A stretch of DNA of 33,736 bases from Cristatella mucedo (GCA_009760855.2 WPIO01000513.1:1-33736); one strand, 5' to 3'; positions 19,560 through 30,310 are shown, counted from the stretch's first letter. Notes: generated by a model not told the origin, from the letters alone. A program made the numbers and translations.

Positions 19560-20360
19560 AATAATAATAATAATAATATTGCACTTGATAAAGCACCCTC
19601 AGAGAACCTAATCTCTTTCTAGGCGCTTTACATTTGCTGCAAAGTGATACGCAATAGAATAGGCTTATTGAGAGGCAATTCAGAAGGATCTGATAGACGA
19701 TGGTATTCAGATGCTACTGGTAGATCTAAGAGTACAAGTTGAGAGGCTCTACCCTGATCAATATTGTTCAGAAGGTCATAGCAAACTTGAATCAGAGCAG
19801 TTTAGTGGGAATTGTAAGTTCTCAATCCCAATTCGAACTTTTATCAAGATCTGACGAATTGATGTAATCGTGTAGTTGCTAGGCCACCACTCGGACATGT
19901 ATCATGGATAAAGATGGCAGAAGGGAGACTGGATGAAAGTTATGCCAATTCTAATAGGCTAGGGTAGGGTTTTTAATAAGTGGCATGACAATTGCTATTT
20001 CGAGAAAGGTAGTTACTTCATTGGTAACCAATGTCGTATTTGCAATATTTGTTGTGGTGGGCAGTAACAGGTCTATATAACTCATAAAAGAGAACTATGG
20101 AGCTATGATCTACAGGACTAATAGTCTCTTAGCCTGAGAGACGAGTGTAGGGATCAGTTTAGTAAAGACAGGCCTAAAGTAGGTAGGAGACAAAGAGCAG
20201 GGCAATAAGCTGCTGTAGCCCTGCACCAACGGAAATGGAGGATGGAGTCCTCAATCAGTACTCTCTTACCTATGAAGAAATGCTCTGCTAAGTTGCCTTT
20301 CGGATCACTGGCCAGAACGCTTGCTTGGGTGTGGTGAAGAAGAGAATCGATAGTTGACAT
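19560..20360 (-). mobile_element. Antisense LINE: RT N-terminal region joined to 3' tail
   Basis: From 20360 downward: TIDSLLHHTQ and a LAEHFFIGK block (the segment linking endonuclease and RT), then VMPLIKNPTLA, NWHNFHPVSLLPSLS, RVVA-QLHDYI, and worn remains of the HSTETAL and LLDLSAAFD regions. At about 19676 it passes straight into the family 3' end (gcaaatgtaaagcgcctag, agagattaggttctctgagg, ATT run 19560-19579). The catalytic palm and thumb are deleted and several stops are present. Confidence 0.8.
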
Positions 20361-20365
20361 TATAG

Positions 20366-20802
20366 TAACAATAATAATAATGCACTTGATAAAGTGCCCT
20401 TAGAGAACTCAATCTCTCTCTGGGCCCTTTACATTTGCTGCAAAGGGAAATGCAATTGAATGGCGAGTAATATCATGCTTGATAAACAAACAAAATAATA
20501 ACATGGTTAGGGGTGACATGCACAGGGTCAGCATGCAAATGTGGTTGGTGGCAGCATGCACAGTGTCAGCACGCATAACCACTTGAAGGACGAATCACAG
20601 TGACCCACTAAATGCTGTCCTAAATAGGTGTTTTCAAGTTCTTTTTAAATGTGGTCAGGTCAGGGGATGTTCTGACGCAGGTCGGGAGGGAGTTTCAGGC
20701 TTTGGGAGCATACGAACTAAATGCACGGTCTCTAAAGGATTTGAGGTTTGTACAAGGTATTTGTGGACTGTTGGATTCCGAAAAGAGAGTGGTACGATGC
20801 TT
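20366..20802 (-). mobile_element. LINE C-terminus and 3' end, antisense, next to the inverted repeat
   Basis: On the minus strand: KHRTTLFSESNSPQIPCTNL, KSFRDRAFSSYAPKA, then a broken DLTTFK region, the full 3' UTR and the ATT tail (20366-20379 on the plus strand). It is the same subfamily as 7919-8396. It stops about 70 bases short of the inverted-repeat boundary at 20873; those 70 bases are unassigned filler. Confidence 0.9.
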
Positions 20803-21009
20803 GCCATGTCGTACTGCCCTATCCTCACCTGTCACCCGGAAAAGTAAGATGACTAAAAGTCTGTTAAAAAACTTTGACTTAAGTTGGACTAAAAGTATGC
20901 AGTCTAAGGTCACTTAATCTATGCAGGGCACAAGCCTGTAGCTGCTGGGAGGGTGGGCAGAACAGGCAGCCACAGGACCTCTTGTTGTAGTTCTTGCAGC
21001 GGCTCCTAC

Positions 21010-21093
21010 CTTCGGATCTCGATGCACGACGTCATGCAGGTGGCAGTAGGTAACACTAACTAGGATCTTCTGTATGCAGTAGTATGTCTGCTG
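21010..21093 (-). pseudogene. CaMKII-like kinase catalytic-loop exon, right-arm copy
   Basis: The same 84-nt open segment as 3610-3693, identical in the residues I compared, with acceptor (ttgcag) and donor (gtagga) retained and the same HRDPK change. It points toward the spacer, as the left copy does. No continuing kinase exon (PENLLL, DFG, APE) was recognised on the minus strand down to 17000, nor N-lobe exons above it within the arm. Confidence 0.65.
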
Positions 21094-21300
21094 CTGCAAG
21101 ACAAGCGCACAGTTCCAAGCTTAAAACTAGTCCCCCTAAACCTGCCACTGGGGGTGCCTCGCAGAAGTGGGCACCTGCATGCAAGTACTAACTCACTCAC
21201 GCGCACACACTGTACATTCTCACAGGAGCAAGACGGCTCTGAGAAAAGGCCGCTTCAGCCACTGCCACCTCAAAAGGGGTTCGGCGAATTACCACAATAC

Positions 21301-21475
21301 AAAAAATCCTTGCTGATTAAACAGCCTCTTTTTGTATAGCGACAGAAGAGCCTTTACGGCTATCACCACCACTTGCAGTGGCTATAAAGAAACGCCCACC
21401 GCAGGAATCGAACCCACAACCTCGGGACCGAGGTCGTGAAAGCAACCGTCTTACCTAGTGTGCCATCACGGCCCA
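21301..21475 (-). mobile_element. tRNA-derived SINE family A (mirror of copy 2)
   Basis: Reverse complement of 3228-3402 with the palindrome and box B (ggaatcgaacccaca on the plus strand) intact. Confidence 0.92.
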
Positions 21476-22027
21476 CCAAAATCCACTCGAATTAGGCTAA
21501 CGTCGACTAGACATAAGCATTGCCGAGCTCATTTTTTGTAGTACACGTTCGAATTTATCTGTCCACTAAATTTCATGTCGCTGTGCAACGCCCACTTATG
21601 CAAATCAGCTTCGACACCGGACGCCTGTACGGCAATCCATTCTACTTGCCGTTAAATCCACGACAAATCAGCTGTGAACAGCTCCAAAAATTTGGAATAT
21701 CAAACTAAGCTGCACGTACAATGTACCCAGAAAATTTCGCACGATTCCGCTCAGGCGTTCTTACGAAGTCCACTGAAATAAGATTACGGTGACCCAGGCC
21801 AATACCGAAATCAACCCACAATCCACTGCATTCCACCATGCAACGAAAGAAATCCTGATCGAAAGCTCCATTTTTGATTGCATATGACAGTATACTCTGC
21901 GACCATTGCACTTGAAAAAAATTTACTTGCATTGGCATGGCCGTTCTCGTGCTATGTGCTGCAATCGACTGTAACGGCCTGGGAAAACACGGAAATGAAA
22001 AAGCCGGAGTTATGCCCCACCCCTGTA

Positions 22028-22059
22028 GGAGTCTGGTGTGCAACCACACACCAGACTCC
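22028..22059. repeat. Perfect 13-bp hairpin (mirror copy)
   Basis: Same GGAGTCTGGTGTG/CACACCAGACTCC stems with a six-base loop as 2642-2673. Confidence 0.9.
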
Positions 22060-22366
22060 GGTTTTGATGCAAAGAGAGCCCAGGCAGTATTGGGCCACTT
22101 CAGAGGTGCCTTCCGAAGTCTATAGCTTCCCCAGCAGTGGCACCATTGCCCGCCGTGGCTTAGTTATATCTGTTCGAAAGCTTTCTATGTATTTTTTTGT
22201 CGATAAGCTGGGATGCTGCTACATCAGCTTGTAGAGTTGTATACAGTTTGTTAAATGCTATGCTGGATAATCCGAATTTTTAGGGTCTGCTTTAGTACTT
22301 CCTTCACGAATTCTGTTAAAAACGGCTGTCCTTTTAAGAAAACACACGACTTTGCATTTGTTGTAG

Positions 22367-22448
22367 ATGGCTCCTCAAAAGAATAACAAGGATTCTTTCA
22401 CCAAGGATCCAGATGAGGTCCTGATGTTGCTCCGCATTCTTAGTGCAG
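22367..22448 (+). CDS. Candidate exon 1 of an unrecognised gene
   Basis: An 82-nt open segment begins ATGG right after ttgtag, so the ATG could be a start codon or lie just behind a splice acceptor. It encodes MAPQKNNKDSFTKDPDEVLM followed by LLRILSA and one base of the next codon, then the donor GTAGGA. Reading past the donor stops after eleven more codons (ending RLLL), so a splice is needed for a longer protein. Its phase 1 end matches the phase 1 starts at 25391 and 25481. Lys/Asp-rich; no family recognised. The identical mirror copy at 2255-2336 shows that the inverted repeat duplicated it. Confidence 0.35.
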
Positions 22449-23189
22449 GTAGGATGGCGCCCCCGTCGAGACTCTTGCTTTAGCTTTGAGCTTGCTGATG
22501 TTGCCTTTGACTCTCATTTCATTGTGTGATGGTCACTAATCGTCGGTGTGACGTAGGCTTTTCTTTTTGGGGCGACAGTAGGAGAGTAGACGCGGTACAA
22601 AGCACAGCTTCAGTCGCTAGCTGTGAATCCTGGATACAAGTCTCTTCTGCTGTAGCCAGGGCCGATTGCAGCAAGCCTGTAGCAAGCTGTCTGCTCGTGT
22701 GCAGGGGGGGGGGGACTGAGATATAATTACTAAAAGCTGTCTATGTCGAAATGTTGCTGGAGGCAATAAAGCATAGAGATCCAGGATCAATGGGCCATGG
22801 CATGAACGGCTGGAGTGCATAGCATTTGAAAACAGTTGCTGCTCTGTCAATCTATGTCTCCTTACCCAGGCTCATAGCCGGCTGCTCATGCTTTAGAGTC
22901 GGTCTTATTTACCATATTCTTATGTTGTTTCCTGTAAATTCGCTGAATCCCGATCACTCGCTCTTGCTTCATCGTTGTCCTCTTCATAGCTTCATTATGG
23001 ATGGATGCATACTAATGCATGCTATATTGCCGTCCTCTTGTAACAGGCAGAGTCGTGTGCCGGTGCATACCTGTATATCGGTCCATGGCTCTTGCTCCAA
23101 CACACATGGACATGTGTCAACTTATAGCTGTCTTCCCACTCTCTGCCCCAACACATGTGGAGGTGTGCCAGTGCATACTTTACAGCCAC

Positions 23190-23341
23190 TAACAAATACT
23201 AGCTGATTTAACCACCACTTTTGTATAGCGACTGAAGAGCCTTTACGGCTATTACCGCTGCTTGCATCGGCAATAAAGAATCGCCCACTGCATGATTCGA
23301 ACCAAAACAACCACTTTACCTGGTGTGCCATCACGGCTCAC
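23190..23341 (-). mobile_element. tRNA-derived SINE family A (mirror of copy 1)
   Basis: Reverse complement of 1365-1516, including the same box A to box B deletion. Confidence 0.88.
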
Positions 23342-24232
23342 CAAATATTGTCTGCTGAGCTGTGATTAGATTCAGAGTATCAGCCCACATACAGTAAACA
23401 TATCCAGAAAAATGCTCAGATAGAAGATGATGCTTTGTATCTTTGGCTATATTCTATAGTTCTTTAATATTCTGTGGCTTTTGGGTTGAAATGAGATGTT
23501 TTCGACAACGAAACATATATGCATTTCTGTTTATTAGGTATAATCTATATTTTATTGACGGCATCTGCATATTTGATAAACTGCCAGTGTACTAACTATA
23601 CTACGTCCCATGCTGTTTATAAACTCTGATTTAATTTTAAGTTGATACAATAATTATCATCTAGATTAAGGTCTTGTGCACTAACATCAGTGAATCCTCA
23701 GGAATTTAAAGTAAGAAATTAAACAAATTTGGTCCTTCAAGTCAATACGACATTTCAAAGCAGTCAACTTGAAACAGTCATATGGTGAGCCATTAAATTA
23801 TTGGGTACTCCAAGAATCCCTTAAAATATAAAGTCCAATACTTTTCACAATTAAAATTATTATTCTTACCAATGTAATAATGGGAGTAGTGATAAAGCAT
23901 GTGTAAATAAAAACACAAGATAACTAGATATCTTTCTAGGCAATTGACATGTGATGTAAAGGAACTTTGGCTTTCTTTTCTGCTAATGTCACCTGTGCTT
24001 GGCCTACCGGCACACCAAACCCTCTTGATTATTTTGCTGCGGCCGGCATTTGCACGTGGATGTCAACAAACTTCTCGAATTGAGTGACCGTAAGACCATG
24101 CTATTCCTTATGAGCAAGCTTATTATTACTCTGAAACTGAAAATCATAACCCTAAATGGGGGCTCGGTCATCGCATCTCACACAGATTCTGCACAAAATC
24201 AGGGTGTTTTCCAAAATGATCTGTCGTTAGAA

Positions 24233-24840
24233 AAAAATAATAGTAATAATAATAATAATCAAGCACCCTCAGAGAACTCAATCTCTTTCTTGGAGCTTTA
24301 CATTTGCTGCAAAGGGAAAGTAATAGCAATAATACACTTGTTATAGCACTATCAGAGAAGTCAATCTCTTTATAAGTACTTTACATTGGCTGAAAAGGAA
24401 ACATGATCGACTGGTTAGTGCTATTATGCTCAATAACAATCATAATATGGTTAGAGACGACATTTACAACCCACCGTACAGATTAGGATTATGTTAGGCA
24501 GATTGGGTTTGTGGCAGCATTGACAGTGTCAGCGCGCATAAGCACACAAAAGACAAACCACATGGACCCACTAAATGCTGTGATAAACAGATGCATTTTA
24601 ACTTCTTTTTAAACGTGGTCAAGTCTGGGGATGCCTTGACACCAGTCGGAAGTGAGTTCCAGGCTTTGGGAGCATGGAAACTAAAGGGCGGTCTCCGAAG
24701 GATTTTACGCGATTGGTACCGCCTCGTTTATGCTGCTCTTTAAATAGCAGTTGACATCGCCACTGAGGAGTTTTTGGGCAAGGAAATAGGCTTGAGCGAC
24801 ATCTTTGCAAGGAAGAGCAGGTCAATAATGTCTTAGCCAG
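24233..24840 (-). mobile_element. LINE C-terminus and 3' end, antisense (arm copy plus outside)
   Basis: Mirror of 1-474 up to 24706, then continuing to about 24840 beyond the part visible in the left arm. The minus-strand frame 24825-24619 reads through the position matching base 1 (GGTNRVKSFGDR). It contains two successive 3' tails as on the left. Confidence 0.8.
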
Positions 24841-25390
24841 TTAATGTCATACATGTTAGCACACCGACAATATTTAACTGTCTTGTAAAGTGGCAGTTCT
24901 ATAAGCTGCAATGTGCTGGTTTAAGCTGCTTTGCTGCTAACTTATCGGTAACGCCACTGTACGCGTTTATGAAAAAACCATACGGCATGGCGGAAGCTAC
25001 TGTGGCTGGTACGCCTTTCTATAGGGTTAACAGGACTAATTGTGATGCCTTATACATTGAAGTTACCACTTCGTAAAGGTACATACTCTCATTCTTATGG
25101 TGACAGCAGTTAGTGTATTCCCTGTCGAAAATCGATGCATGCAGTCAGTTATCGACATGAGGTTCTTACCTCGCTGCTGCATTGTATTAAGGAATGAAAA
25201 GGTCAGAGTAGGTTACTGTACGTGGATGCCACAACGAAGAATTCGATTACCGAGCTCGAGACACTGGCGATTAAACTTTGACTTGTGTCTTTTGGCCACA
25301 CAGGATCGGTTGACATCGTATTGTTTGAGGCTTCTAACTGGGATTGGTTGTTTAGCAGGTGAATGGTGAGTCTGACTTCTGATTCTGCAG
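24841..25390. other. Unassigned stretch, possible intron
   Basis: I see no repeat or domain. If 22367-22448 and 25391-25711 are exons of one gene, this belongs to the first intron. Confidence 0.4.
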
Positions 25391-25711
25391 GGCTTGTATT
25401 GGAGACCAGTGCAGTCTTCATCTCACGGCTTTCCTTGCGATTAGCATCCTGTATTAACCTGCATACTTTAAAGCTACCAGTCAGGCACTTTTACCAAGGA
25501 ACCGGACGCAGAAGAATTTCAATCCAGTCCATACGAAGCCAGTCAAATAACGATCGCATCGTTGAGGCAGTCCAACCGAAGGAGAATGCCAGTTGGCAGG
25601 AGGCTGATTTCACACCATCTGTCTGCATTATCGAGGGAAGACAAAAGTCAAAACATGTTGGTTCTGGTGAAGATGATGTCATTAAAGATACTGGCTACAA
25701 TCCTCATGATG
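25391..25711 (+). CDS. Candidate internal exon of the same unrecognised gene
   Basis: Bounded by cttctgattctgcag and GTAAGG, it is open in one frame for 107 codons, phase 1 at both ends (321 nt). A second acceptor at ctaccag|tc (exon from 25481) would keep the same phase. The early part is Leu/Ser-rich (LVLETSAVFISRLSLRLAS). The later part is polar (NNDRIVEAVQPKENASWQEA, then GSGEDDVIKDTGYNPHD), which looks like a protein linker. I recognise no family. The frame continues to 25749 without splicing. Support is only the open frame, splice words and phase agreement with its neighbours. Confidence 0.35.
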
Positions 25712-26016
25712 GTAAGGCTTTAGACATGTGGCCATTTATGACCTATTGATAATAGTCTGTTGTACAGTCAGCTGATATTTCTGAGGTTAATTTACGAAAT
25801 CTGCTGTGCCTAACTTTCCCATATTGTCAAGGTATAGCATTGGACTTTGACCAGAAGTTAGGCTCTTAAGTCTAACTTCCCGGTAGACTTGAATTTAGTC
25901 GTGGTGCAGGCAAGTCACGAGATGTGTGCAACTATTTACCTTCCGCTTTGGACGAAACCTTTTATTTAGCATCTACTTGCCAAAGCTGCTTTCTTGGTTG
26001 TGTTAGGTAGCTTTTA
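25712..26016. other. Unassigned, intron-like
   Basis: Nothing recognised between the donor at 25712 and the SINE. Confidence 0.4.
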
Positions 26017-26187
26017 AATCCTAGCTGATTAAACAGCCTCTTTTTGTATAGCGACAGAAGAGCCTTTACGGCTATCACCACTGCTTGCAATGGCGATACA
26101 GAATCACCCACCGCAGGAATCGAACCCACGACCTCGGGACCGAGGTCGTGAAAGCAACCGCCATACCTAGTGTGCCATCACGGCTAG
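26017..26187 (-). mobile_element. tRNA-derived SINE, family A, copy 6
   Basis: On the minus strand: gccgtgatggcacactaggt, ggcggttgctttcacgacctc, an exact palindrome (26127-26150) and gggttcgattcctgcggtgg (box B), then the family body ending gtttaatcagctagg. It is close to copy 2 inside the arms. Confidence 0.92.
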
Positions 26188-26880
26188 TTAAATTCGGAAA
26201 GATACAGTGTATGTGAACTAGCTGTCAATGAACGTTTTTCGAACGACTGCTAGGTATGAAAATACTTAGTTGGTCTGTAACAGTGTTGAATGCTGGCCTT
26301 TGCAAGTGTTTGCACTGGTGCCGAACTATGATTGCTTTACTTTAGAGAGCACCTTATGTGGCTGCATGCCCCCTTGTGTGTCAATGCTTGTATGCGTGTG
26401 AGTGAGTGTGTTTGCATATGTTCACTTGTGATCTTATGGAAACGTTGTGGGACGAATGTCGAAATGTGGCTCAATTATCACGTTTTTTTAATCGTTCTTC
26501 GACTTACACTTTTCTGCATAGCAACACCATTCTGTCTTTGGGGGATTCTTCACGGTCGGTCTAGGTGTTAACGATATCATAATGCCGATTTTAACCGTGC
26601 GACCCATCTTCGTAGCGCCATATAAGTCGTGCAGAGATTGCTAAGCTAAGTGTTTTTAGTCTGCCGTGTATGTCAGTTCTAAACTGGGAGTCTTTCTAGC
26701 ACCGATCTGGTGTACGAGAATTCCAAGTGAGCATTGGCATTACAAATGCACATGAAATGTGTCGCAATCTTTAACTTCTCAAAGCCACGAACACTCAGTT
26801 AGTGTTACACTAGAGAACTCAGTTCTGCTGGAACAATAGTAATTTCACTTTCTAATTTTGCAAGTTTCCTTTTCATGAGG

Positions 26881-26913
<33 letters not shown>

Positions 26914-27727
26914 GTGTGTGTGTGTGTGCGTGCAGTGTGTGTGTGTGCTCCTTTGAGTGTGTGTGTGTGTGTGTGTACGATTTGACTGTTCACACTGCAT
27001 CCTCCTGCCATTGAATAGACAAAGAATAAAGCACCAAAATCAGTAGGACAAATTGTTGGTTATCACAAACTAGGTGTTAAAAAGGGGTGGTACTGAAGCT
27101 TGCTATTGTCGAGAGGCTTTCATGCATGGCCTAAAGAAGTCATTTTGTGGTTCAGTGGTTAAAGTGACGTCTTACCCATGCATTGTGGCACCCCACGTGT
27201 GCCGGAGACTTCTGACATAACAAGGGGCCGGCTGCCAAAAAGAAAAGCCCCACCTCCAACTATTCTAAACAGTCTCAAAAAGCAAAATTGTAAGAGTCAA
27301 TACGGTATGTATGGGATGCTGAGCATGGCGTATATAGAAGTGTCAGAAAACCTATCCTAGTAGCAACAAGCAACTTCTATTTAGCTCTCTGAAATGGGTA
27401 TGTTAACACTAACTTTACATCTGATGTATGAAGCCGTGTTTTTTTTGAAACCAATAAAAGTGAATTCATGACCCTCAGAGATGGCTAACTGACTACTTTT
27501 TCCAGCCGTAGTCTCGATTTTTTCTCGAGTAGGGTGTGTTCGTGTTCGTATTTTTTCGTCGTGTTTTATGCTTCCTTTGTCAGCAATTCTCTTCCTTCTT
27601 CTTGTGTTCATGGAGCTTAAAATGTTGGATGCCCTTCGAATGCTTAAAGTTGAGCGATGAGGTAGTGACGATAGCTATTCTACCGTGGGCTTTCATTGAC
27701 CTTGATAATTCTGAGCTTCTGTCATTT
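26188..27727. other. Intron-like stretch with TG microsatellite
   Basis: No gene recognised. It contains the TG/CA array at 26882-26976. A weak tRNA-head-like word (gtggttcagtggttaaagtg) lies near 27147 with no clear box B behind it. Confidence 0.45.
26882..26976. repeat. TG dinucleotide microsatellite
   Basis: Three TG runs are separated by short CAG/CGTGCAG and ctcctttgag interruptions. The array makes the His/Thr-rich minus-strand frame at 26805-27011, which is not a gene. Confidence 0.97.
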
Positions 27728-28300
27728 GAATGGATGTCAGATCAGGGCCTGAGCTTTAACCTGCAGCTTATTATTTAAGTTGCCTTTAGTTTTGGTGTCA
27801 GCTTCTGATTAGTTGCCCTACCAGTGACTGTTGTCCGTTGCTCCTCCTGTTGTCTGTAAAGCTTTGGGCGTGTGGAAATGCTTCCCACTCTTAATGCACC
27901 TCTGATTTCTATTCATCGTGCTGGTGTTTAGGGGTTCATGTTAAGGAACCAGAATTGACCTAGCTCCCAAAGTTGTATGAGCCATTTAGTTGATGAAGCA
28001 TATGGACTCCCATATTAGAATGGATGGCAGATCACTGCCTGAGCTTTCACCTGCAGCCAATAATTTAAGTTACTTTTTGTTACACTTATCGCCAGCTTCT
28101 GATTAATTGCCATGCCATTAATAATTGGTCCGATGCCACCTTTTTTCCCTTTATAGCTTCGGTCACGGAAATTCTACTTTTAGTGTGCTTCTGACTTTTA
28201 TTCAGCTAGAAAGTTTTTATTGGGATACAGGTTACGAAACCAAAATTGACCAAGCTCTGTGAGGCACTGGGTTGATGCAGCATATGGACTCCTGTGATTG
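27728..28300. repeat. Diverged tandem duplication, about 290 bp per unit
   Basis: Unit 1 starts gaatggatgtcagatcagg at 27728 and unit 2 starts gaatggatggcagatcactg at 28018. Both continue with gcctgagcttt, cacctgcag, taatttaagtt, cagcttctgatta, a gttac/gttaag..gaaccagaattgacc step and gcatatggactcc. A worn third echo (attgaccagaag, ggttctgtaag) lies near 28793-28820. Confidence 0.8.
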
Positions 28301-29164
28301 ATGGCCCCATTACCTTTATCTTTGCATCAGTGCTCCCAAGTTTTTTTTGCTGGCATGCCAATTGGAGCACCTTTTCTTTTTAATTCCCCGGTTAAGACGA
28401 ATTTCATCGGGTCAGTAGATATGGTAGCAGCGATGTCAGACTTGGTTCCCCTACGACATTTTTCAATTAATGACCACCTGATTATTACTCAGTGTTGCCT
28501 GTTTTCTGACATTAAATTTCATCTTTCAAGTCATGTCTCAAAGTCATTCAACCAAACGTTTCAGGCTTTGACCAAATAGAACGTATGGTAGTGCCACCGG
28601 CACCATGCTGGTTTGCAATTTTAATTTCTTTGAACATTCTAGGTGGTTCTTTTTGCATAGCATTTATTTGTCGTGCACTTGTCTCGGTCACTTGACCATT
28701 GAAACATTCTCGAAACAAAAATGTTATCCTGCTTGCAAAAGAAAAGCTTGGTCTGTGATGGCCTTCGATTAATTGTAAGGATAGGAAAACGACATTGACC
28801 AGAAGAGTAGGTTCTGTAAGAGGAGCCCCAAAATGTATTTCAAATTAGTTTTAGCATAGCTTGAGAAGATTAAGCCTAAAATGAGTAACACATGCGGATT
28901 TATTGAGTGCTCGTGTACACGTGCACGGTAGTATTACAGAGGCAAGAACGATTAAAAATCCAGAATTTAGTTGCTCCGTGCTTTGAAATCTGATCTCGAC
29001 ATGTATTTTAGCATGTTCGTATTGCTTAGTTGCTTGACACGTTCAAACATTTCAACTTGCCTTCTCAGAATAGCTAATGCTGCTATTGTTAAGGATGTGC
29101 CACTACTTTTGTCACCATCGTTTAGTTGCAGGGCCTTCTAGCGCTATGATGTAGCAGGTGACAC
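28301..29164. other. Unassigned, intron-like
   Basis: A 93-codon frame (28298-28579) has no recognised domain or splice bounds and overlaps the end of the 290-bp repeat. No element identified. Confidence 0.4.
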
Positions 29165-29735
29165 AGCATGGAGTGCAAGCAATTCTTCTTTAGTACAGAG
29201 TCAGACTGAAGATCTATCAGTTCCAACTGCAGCTCCCGTTGTGCTATTTCAGGGTGTTGTGACAAGGGACAGGAACCAGATGAAGTGACTTTTCAATTTT
29301 GTCAAAGTCACAGTAGTGACGGGAGAATTCTCCGTGCAAGTCCTCCAGTGATTTGCTGTATTTCTGCGAGTTTAGGGTCGCCTCTTCCTGCATGGCTAGC
29401 GTGCATGGCTAGCTTGGTGAAATGAATGAAAGATTTGTTTGAAATTTGTCTGGAAAAAAGAGTCAGCTTGAATTTGAAGGCCCTAACATTTGTGTACATG
29501 TCGTGCACAAATTGATCTTTCCCCTGTAGCTTGGTGTTCAGCTCATTCATGTGGGAAAGTATGTCTACAGCAAACGCAAATTCATAAAGCCAGTCACTTA
29601 GCTCGGGAAATTCTTTGGATCTCCCCATTAACTCCAAAAATGCAGCAATCTCCTCCTTCAGCTTCCAAACTCTTTGAAAGACTTTGCCCAACTTAGCCAG
29701 CGCACTCGAGAGTTTATTGGCATATCAGAAATTAA
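29165..29735 (-). pseudogene. hAT transposase remnant (GTF2IRD2/Charlie-like)
   Basis: The minus-strand frame 29691-29308 encodes GKVFQRVWKLKEEIAAFL, then WLYEFAFAVDILSHMNELNT, KLQGKDQFVHDMYTNVRAF and KFKLTLFSRQ. This is the conserved core of hAT transposases of the type domesticated in GTF2IRD2 and ZBED-like genes (RVWELKEEI, FLVDIT.HLN.LN..LQGK). After stops, EIAQRELQLELIDLQSDSVL at about 29250-29190 continues the family's ELIDLQ block. Upstream, the expected H.E.RWLSRG part is worn. The RNase H-like catalytic residues and the carboxy-terminal dimerisation domain are not all present, so it is a dead fragment. Confidence 0.85.
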
Positions 29736-30184
29736 GCTGTTGATCGGAGTTCAGTCAAAAACAATTTTCTTGTCCACTCTTTATTGAACACTCGGCACTC
29801 ACTGTCTACTTTTCTTTTCTTCGGTCCACTCATTTTTACTGAACGCCTGCAGGTCTACTTTTCGTTTCTTCTTTTACTCATGGCCTGCGTATTATTATTA
29901 TTTTAATTATTCGTTTATTTTATTATTTGTATTATTATTATTTTACTCGCGGCCTTCGTAAAGTACAAAGCGACAAAATGAAATAGAGAGTAACCGTAAT
30001 GCATCACACTCAAGGGTCAATGTCTTCGGGTTTTGCCATCTGCTGGGGAAAGGTTGGGAATTACAGCTAGGTGAAATGATTGAGGTGTCTTTGTAATAAA
30101 ATTTAATTTAATAATATAACGTGGACGAGTTCGGCGGCCGATTGAAAGCACAATGGGCCGTGTTAAAGTGAAGGAACGAAACAG
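29736..30184. other. Unassigned, with an ATT/TTA-rich run
   Basis: AT-rich microsatellite-like run at about 29889-29945 (attattatta with tttaatt breaks). Two similar cctgc/ccttcg...actc words flank it. No gene. Confidence 0.45.
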
Positions 30185-30310
30185 CTAATTTATTGTGCAC
30201 AAGAGGATCTGAGGGCACGAGGAGGCTGAAACTGGTGGATCAGTTCAGCTAGGTATGCAGATGCCAAGCCACGGTGGGTCTTGCGGGTCAGACTGAGAAT
30301 TTTGCTCAGT
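30185..30310 (-). mobile_element. LINE C-terminal fragment, antisense (other subfamily)
   Basis: The minus-strand frame contains KILSLTRKTHRGLASAYLAE, then LIHQFQPPRALRSS. This matches the KxLxLTxKxLHGLAPxYLxELxxxYxPxRxLRSS block near the end of CR1/L2-type LINE proteins. It is a different subfamily from the ATT-tailed copies. Confidence 0.75.

Larger units (their letters stand above)
20873..24706 (-). repeat. Right arm of the 3.8-kb inverted repeat
   Basis: Reverse complement of 1-3830 at well over 99 percent identity by eye. The inner end is at 20873, and homology may continue beyond 24706 because the partner runs off the window. Every element of the left arm is present in mirror order: the kinase-like exon (21010-21093), two SINEs (21301-21475 and 23190-23341), the ATG-containing exon-like segment (22367-22448) and a LINE 3' end (24233-24706). 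DNA right of 24706 continues the same minus-strand LINE, so the LINE is not broken at the visible limit. That fits the right arm being the original copy, but it does not prove it. Confidence 0.97.

Noticed and set aside
1-24706. The inverted repeat as terminal repeats of one DNA transposon
   Set aside because: The outer ends are not visible, the spacer is a jumble of unrelated old elements, and no transposase lies between the arms.
26805-27011. His/Thr-rich minus-strand frame
   Set aside because: It is produced entirely by the TG microsatellite.
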